59,118 bases of DNA from positions 1 through 59,118 of the forward strand of contig MNVC01000014.1 in NCBI GenBank assembly GCA_001871435.1, given 5' to 3'. The stretch comes from Candidatus Magasanikbacteria bacterium CG1_02_32_51. Lineage in GTDB: Bacteria; Patescibacteriota; Patescibacteriia; Magasanikbacterales; UBA922. Numbering within the stretch: position 1 is the first letter of the stretch; the number at the start of each line of letters is the position of its first letter. Both the position numbers and the translations under genes were made by a program. Below the pieces are notes generated by a model, which saw nothing but the letters and a program-made list of their open reading frames with translations, had not been told where the DNA came from and made no database searches. This document shows positions 54,497 to 59,118 of the stretch, one piece after another.

Positions 54497-54814
54497 ATGG
54501 ACAACGAAGATAAACAGGTAGCTACAGATCTTGGCAAAAAATTTGCCATAATTTTGGCACAATTGAATATTACTGATGAAACTAGACAGGCTATACTAGA
54601 TATAGTTCCAAGTTTAAATATGGCACAAATAGCCGAAATGGTAGATTTGTTTGAAAGAAAATATTTGGAAGCAGCTACAGGAGAGTTGGATGAAAAAATG
54701 AAACAAGATTTGGAAAAAATAAAAATTGGTATGAATCAGAAAAATGCAGAAATAAATGAAAGTACCATGTCAAAATTAGATGATTTGGAAAAAGAGGTTG
54801 GTAATTTGAATTAA
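54497..54814 (+). CDS. Hypothetical protein
   Basis: 105-aa helical ORF in operon-like arrangement. Confidence 0.6.
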   Translation: MDNEDKQVATDLGKKFAIILAQLNITDETRQAILDIVPSLNMAQIAEMVDLFERKYLEAATGELDEKMKQDLEKIKIGMNQKNAEINESTMSKLDDLEKEVGNLN

Positions 54815-54820
54815 ATTTTT

Positions 54821-55024
54821 ATGCCACCAAAAAAAACTATTAAGAAACAAAAAGAAATGAGTCCTGTCAGACAACAGGAAATTTTTGTTTTGTTAGATAG
54901 GATTGAAAAGATGTTTGACAAAATTACCGTAGCTTTGAAGACTGTTGATAATGATACTCGTAGGGTTTTGAAAAAAGACGAAATAAAAAACATTTTAGAA
55001 AACATTCATAATATTAAATATTAA
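54821..55024 (+). CDS. Hypothetical protein
   Basis: 67-aa ORF, 6 nt from flanking genes on both sides. Confidence 0.55.
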   Translation: MPPKKTIKKQKEMSPVRQQEIFVLLDRIEKMFDKITVALKTVDNDTRRVLKKDEIKNILENIHNIKY

Positions 55025-55029
55025 AGTAT

Positions 55030-58000
55030 ATGTCTGAGCCAACAAGAGGAAGAGGGGAAGAGTTTAGCCCTGAATTAGCCAAAGAAAGATTTGTAGAGTT
55101 GCATGACAATTTTTCTAAGAAATTCAAAGAATTGTCAACCAAAAGTGAACAGGTGACAAGACTTTCTTCAAGAGTTTTGGATTTATTAAAGAATGTATCA
55201 GATGATTTTGTTGAAAAATTAAAAAATAAAGTAGATTTGGCAAACACTTTGCAAGATATAACTTATGAATTGAATAATATTGTAGATTATCTTAAAACAG
55301 AAGGGGAAAACATAAATGTGGCTGATGTTGAACAAAAATTAGATTTTTTTGGAACAAATTTAGAATTGGCATTTAAGAATATTGAAAAAGAAAATATAGA
55401 GCATTTTGATGGTGATAAATTAGATTTTTTTGGAGGTAAATATTCAGGAAAATGTCTAAAAGGATCAGATGGAGAATTGATACCAGATGGTATTGGCAAA
55501 CTTGAGTTTGGTGACAATGTTGTGATAAATGTGTTTTGTGATAATGGTAGGTTTGTGACTGGAAATATTGAGAATGCCTCAATAGATAAATTTGATAGTA
55601 ATTTTGCAGGGTTTGTATATAAGGGTGGTGTAAATATTACTAAAGATGGTTGGATGCCAACTGGTGGCTCTTTGAAGAAAGATAACGAGACTCTGTTTGT
55701 TGAATTTAAAGATGGTAAGTTGTTTGATATAAAAAATGTTTATAATCAAAAATTAGAAAATGGAAATATTTATTCTGGAGGTTACAAAAAAGTTGGTGAT
55801 AAATTTGTATTTGATGGACCAAGTGGTCGTATGATAGTAGGAGATACCAAATTTTCAGGCGAATGGGAAGAAGGCAAATTTGTGGGTGGTAAAGTAGAAA
55901 ATTACAAATTGTTAGGTGTTTCATATACTGGAGGGTGTTTTATTGATAAAGACACTGGTGAATTGGTTATACACGGTGAAGGTGTTTTACAACAAGTTGA
56001 TGGTGCAAAAATAAATAGAACTTGGGAAAATGTTTTATTGTCTGATTATATAGCCAAATCATCAAGTAGTGATGAGGAAGAAGAGGTTGACTTAGATGAA
56101 GATCAAGAAGAACAAGAGACAGTAGAAGAGAGGGTGGTAGAAACTCCGAAGAAAAAAGGTTTTTTCCAAAGATTGTTCAACAAAGAAGATAGACAGGAAA
56201 TAAAAGAAAATATCAAAGTAGCGGGAAAAAATATGATCAAGCCTTTGCTTAATATGGCTTATAAAACAGCTACTTCTGTTTTTGGTGTGAAATTGGTTAC
56301 AGATTCTCTTGGTCTTTTGGTTGGCAAAGGTGACTATGCCAAGATGTGGAAAAATAAAAAAGAACGTGAGGAAATCAGAGAATCTTTTAGAGAAGCCTTC
56401 CAAGAAATATTATCAGAAAATTCTGAAACCGCACCAGTAGTAGAAGAAGCACCTGAGAGTGCTGTTCCTAGAGAAATTTTAGAAAAATTTGCTAAAGTGA
56501 ACGCAAAAATTGATGCTTCACAGGCTTCAGCCGAAGACAAAGCAAAATTGAAAACCCAATTGCATGAGATATTAGAGCAAGATGGTACGGCAAGAAAAGA
56601 AAACTATACTAGTGTCAAGGAAAAAGTAGCCAAAATTATTGAGACTTATACTGACAACAAACTTTCTTTGGTGACTGTTCTCAAAGATGCTTTGAATACT
56701 GTCGGTGTGGCTACAGGCTTGTTTGCTTTGCGTGGTATAGCTTATGCTGGGACTTCTGTAGTCGAAAGATTGAGAACACATAAAATAGAAAACAAAAAGA
56801 AAGATCTAGAAGGCAAAGAAAGTGAAAAAGAAAGTGCTATGAAAGATTTACTCCAAAATTCTATAGCAGAAACTTGGCGTGGTCTGACTTTTCAAGGTAT
56901 TAAGAAAGATGGAAATACATTATTTGAAACTTTTCGTGGTAACAGGAAAGATGGAAATACATCCAAACAAAGGGTTTTTGATTTTATCAAATCAGTTGGT
57001 ACAGTACTTCGTGGTTTAGGAATTTATGGTGTTGCTGTTGGAGATGGTATACCTGAAGCATTTGCTAGACTCAAAGATAATTTGGAGGTACATGATTTGG
57101 CTAGTACTGTTGGACATAATTTTGTAGACAATTTTGAAAGAGTTTTTAGTATTTTTGGTAGTAAAGATGAATCAAAAACAGAATTAGTAGAACAACGTGA
57201 AAAAGCCAAAACTCTTGCCAAGGGTATGGGCTTGGGTGCCAAAGCTTCTCCGGTTGAACAATTAGGTGGAGATCATACTAAAGTGAATCCTTTGAAAAAT
57301 GCTGTAGAAGTAATAAAACCTGAACCACAAATATTTTCTCTCACAGTCACCAAAGGTGGTAGTGCTTGGGGTACATTAGACAAGACTTTGACTAGTGATA
57401 GCGCGCCACAAGAATTCAAAAATATGTTTGCAGGTGACAAACAGGCGTTTGCACAGTGGCGTGAGAAGCAACTCTTAGATAATGGTTATAAGAAAGTGGA
57501 TGGGCACTGGGGTCATCCAATCACTGTACATGCAGGTGCCGAGATGAAAATTTCCAAAGGTGATGATGGACAGTGGCATGCTAAATATGATGAGAGTGTC
57601 AAAGGTAAGACTGAGAGTGGTAGGGTGTATGATACTATCCATAAAAACAATACTTTGCATTTTCAACAAACACAACAGGGTGAAATACCTGAGTCTAACC
57701 ATCCTATAAATACCGACGAAACTGCCAATATTGATACAAAACATAATATCTCTGATCAAGTACAAGATAGTAAAGGAGGTACTTATGTCTCAGAGGGTGT
57801 GACTGGTGGTACTAAGCCAAATCCTTATGAGAGTATGGATTCTAGTCAGGCAATAGATAGTACTACTCAAAACAATGTGGAGACAGTAGTTGCTACAGAT
57901 ACGAAAAGCAGTGTACCTGAAGCTACTGAGGTAGTAAATGACACAAAAGGAAGTATTCCAGAGACTCAGTCTGATAATAATGTAGTACAAGATAAAGTAG

Positions 58001-58758
58001 GGATTACAAAGATCAAAGAAGAAGTCGTCGTACCACAAAAAGGAGCTACAAAAGTTGTAGAACCTGTAACAGAGCCTGTAGAAACTACAAAACCAAGTGT
58101 AGAGGTGGGTATAAATGAAGGTCATACTCAAGTGGCGATAAATAGAGATGCGAAGGGTAATTATCAGATAGAAGTCACTGGGGACAAACTTAGTACACCA
58201 AAGGGTGAATTGATAAAAAAATATTTCCATCCTGAAGAGCAAGGACATGCTAGAGGAAAGGGAATTTTAGGTGACAAGGAACTCATGGAGCTAAGAAAAC
58301 TAAAAGTTTATGATGATGCGTATAGCAAGATGGTAGACAGCGGACAAAGCAATATTGGTGAAGCCAAGGCTCTCAAGTTGGAGATAAGAAAAATTTTGGA
58401 TACTCAAGCCAAACGTCTTGGTGAGGAAGGTGTACCTCAAGATTTCTTTGCTACAGATATGCTAAAGCGTTATGATTACAGAGTAGATACTATACTTGAA
58501 ACACCTCATGTAGACAATGCAACGACAACTATTCATGTAGCTGATAAAGAAATCATGATACCAATGAATCTATTTCCAGAAGAGATTATGGAAAAGTATG
58601 CACAAATGGTTACTAAATTAGCATTACAATTTGACAATTTGCCAGCAAGTCCGGCTAGAGATAATATTATAGAAGAATTTTCAAAAGCTCTCAAAGCAGG
58701 ACCTTCAGAACTGGAAAAGTTTGCTAAGCATTATGGAGTTTCCAAGAGTAGTAAATAG
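55030..58758 (+). CDS. Large (1242 aa) protein of unknown function with MORN-like Gly-rich segments
   Basis: FFGGKYSGKCLKGSDGELIPDGIGKLEFGDN..., KFSGEWEEGKFVGGKVENYKLLGVSYTGGCF; acidic linker; hydrophobic segments; Thr/Val/Pro-rich region. Confidence 0.75.
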   Translation: MSEPTRGRGEEFSPELAKERFVELHDNFSKKFKELSTKSEQVTRLSSRVLDLLKNVSDDFVEKLKNKVDLANTLQDITYELNNIVDYLKTEGENINVADVEQKLDFFGTNLELAFKNIEKENIEHFDGDKLDFFGGKYSGKCLKGSDGELIPDGIGKLEFGDNVVINVFCDNGRFVTGNIENASIDKFDSNFAGFVYKGGVNITKDGWMPTGGSLKKDNETLFVEFKDGKLFDIKNVYNQKLENGNIYSGGYKKVGDKFVFDGPSGRMIVGDTKFSGEWEEGKFVGGKVENYKLLGVSYTGGCFIDKDTGELVIHGEGVLQQVDGAKINRTWENVLLSDYIAKSSSSDEEEEVDLDEDQEEQETVEERVVETPKKKGFFQRLFNKEDRQEIKENIKVAGKNMIKPLLNMAYKTATSVFGVKLVTDSLGLLVGKGDYAKMWKNKKEREEIRESFREAFQEILSENSETAPVVEEAPESAVPREILEKFAKVNAKIDASQASAEDKAKLKTQLHEILEQDGTARKENYTSVKEKVAKIIETYTDNKLSLVTVLKDALNTVGVATGLFALRGIAYAGTSVVERLRTHKIENKKKDLEGKESEKESAMKDLLQNSIAETWRGLTFQGIKKDGNTLFETFRGNRKDGNTSKQRVFDFIKSVGTVLRGLGIYGVAVGDGIPEAFARLKDNLEVHDLASTVGHNFVDNFERVFSIFGSKDESKTELVEQREKAKTLAKGMGLGAKASPVEQLGGDHTKVNPLKNAVEVIKPEPQIFSLTVTKGGSAWGTLDKTLTSDSAPQEFKNMFAGDKQAFAQWREKQLLDNGYKKVDGHWGHPITVHAGAEMKISKGDDGQWHAKYDESVKGKTESGRVYDTIHKNNTLHFQQTQQGEIPESNHPINTDETANIDTKHNISDQVQDSKGGTYVSEGVTGGTKPNPYESMDSSQAIDSTTQNNVETVVATDTKSSVPEATEVVNDTKGSIPETQSDNNVVQDKVGITKIKEEVVVPQKGATKVVEPVTEPVETTKPSVEVGINEGHTQVAINRDAKGNYQIEVTGDKLSTPKGELIKKYFHPEEQGHARGKGILGDKELMELRKLKVYDDAYSKMVDSGQSNIGEAKALKLEIRKILDTQAKRLGEEGVPQDFFATDMLKRYDYRVDTILETPHVDNATTTIHVADKEIMIPMNLFPEEIMEKYAQMVTKLALQFDNLPASPARDNIIEEFSKALKAGPSELEKFAKHYGVSKSSK

Positions 58759-58789
58759 AAATTTTGGCAAATATAATTTATTTAGAAGA

Positions 58790-58815
58790 AATCTCCCTAA
58801 GGTAGGGAGATTTTT
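58790..58815 (+). terminator. Intrinsic terminator
   Basis: aatctccct-aaggt-agggagatt + TTT. Confidence 0.85.
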
Positions 58816-58897
58816 GTTTGCTGTGGATATGTATTAGAGTCTATATAGACAGAATATGACCCTGAATAAGATGAGATACATCGTAGACACTTTTACC

Positions 58898-58934
58898 CTA
58901 CCAAGTAGATGCCGTAAGGCATCCAAAGTGGTAG
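58898..58934. repeat. Hairpin near the left end of a putative IS
   Basis: CTACCAAGTAGATGCC-GTAA-GGCATCCAAAGTGGTAG. Confidence 0.7.
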
Positions 58935-58968
58935 AATAAAGGTGGTTAATTATATATCTCATTTAACT

Positions 58969-59118
58969 ATGGTCTACGAAAATTATTGGAAAAATAGGAA
59001 CAAAGGATTAATGGATAAATATACACGCTGGCGAAAGATTGCTAAAGGGTTGAAACTTAGTAAAGAGGCTCTCTGTAGATTAGAATGGATTATCTTTTAT
59101 GAAACTACAGCAGGGAAA
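58969..59118 (+). mobile_element. N-terminal part of a transposase (HTH region), truncated by window end
   Basis: MVYENYWKNRNKGLMDKYTRWRKIAKGLKLSKEALCRLEWIIFYETTAGK. Confidence 0.6.

Noticed and set aside
55287-58248. Numerous antisense ORFs under the 1242-aa gene
   Set aside because: Shadow ORFs of a long AT-rich CDS with Ser/Phe/Tyr-rich unlikely composition

Overview
AT-rich bacterial window using the standard code (TGA is a stop). Gene content and style suggest a Patescibacteria/CPR-type genome; this is an inference, with no phylogeny done. Main blocks: (1) 0-3.5 kb, an accessory island with a decayed RAYT fragment, an XRE regulator, an MntA/HepT pair, an intact RAYT transposase with associated palindromes, and an AbiEi/AbiEii pair. 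(2) 3.9-35.8 kb, a large surface-glycan cluster: ligase/polymerase, gmd/fcl, a GDP-mannose 3,5-epimerase-like protein, a flippase, two GT11 fucosyltransferases, several methyltransferases, a GDP-D,D-heptose pathway, a nucleotide-sugar dehydrogenase and galE. (3) 36-40 kb, a compact Type I/BcgI-like restriction-modification module. (4) 40-45.4 kb, pyruvate kinase and a PEP synthase with an unusual membrane/extracytoplasmic extension. (5) 45.5-46.7 kb, an AbrB/RelE module and a tRNA-Asp/GIY-YIG locus with several tRNA fragments. (6) 47-50.5 kb, a SprT-like protease, infC-rpmI-rplT, tmRNA and smpB on the minus strand. (7) 50.8-58.8 kb, membrane proteins, a degenerate HtrA-like protein, a Wzz-like protein and a 1242-aa protein. 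(8) A transposase running off the right end. The strongest candidates for undescribed biology are: four S23-type four-helix-bundle genes or remnants, each associated with a different AT-rich inverted repeat, plus an 'empty' version of one repeat; a GIY-YIG ORF wedged between tRNA-Asp and tRNA fragments, with a 30-bp palindrome inserted in another tRNA fragment; and a REP-like palindrome inside the RAYT reading frame.
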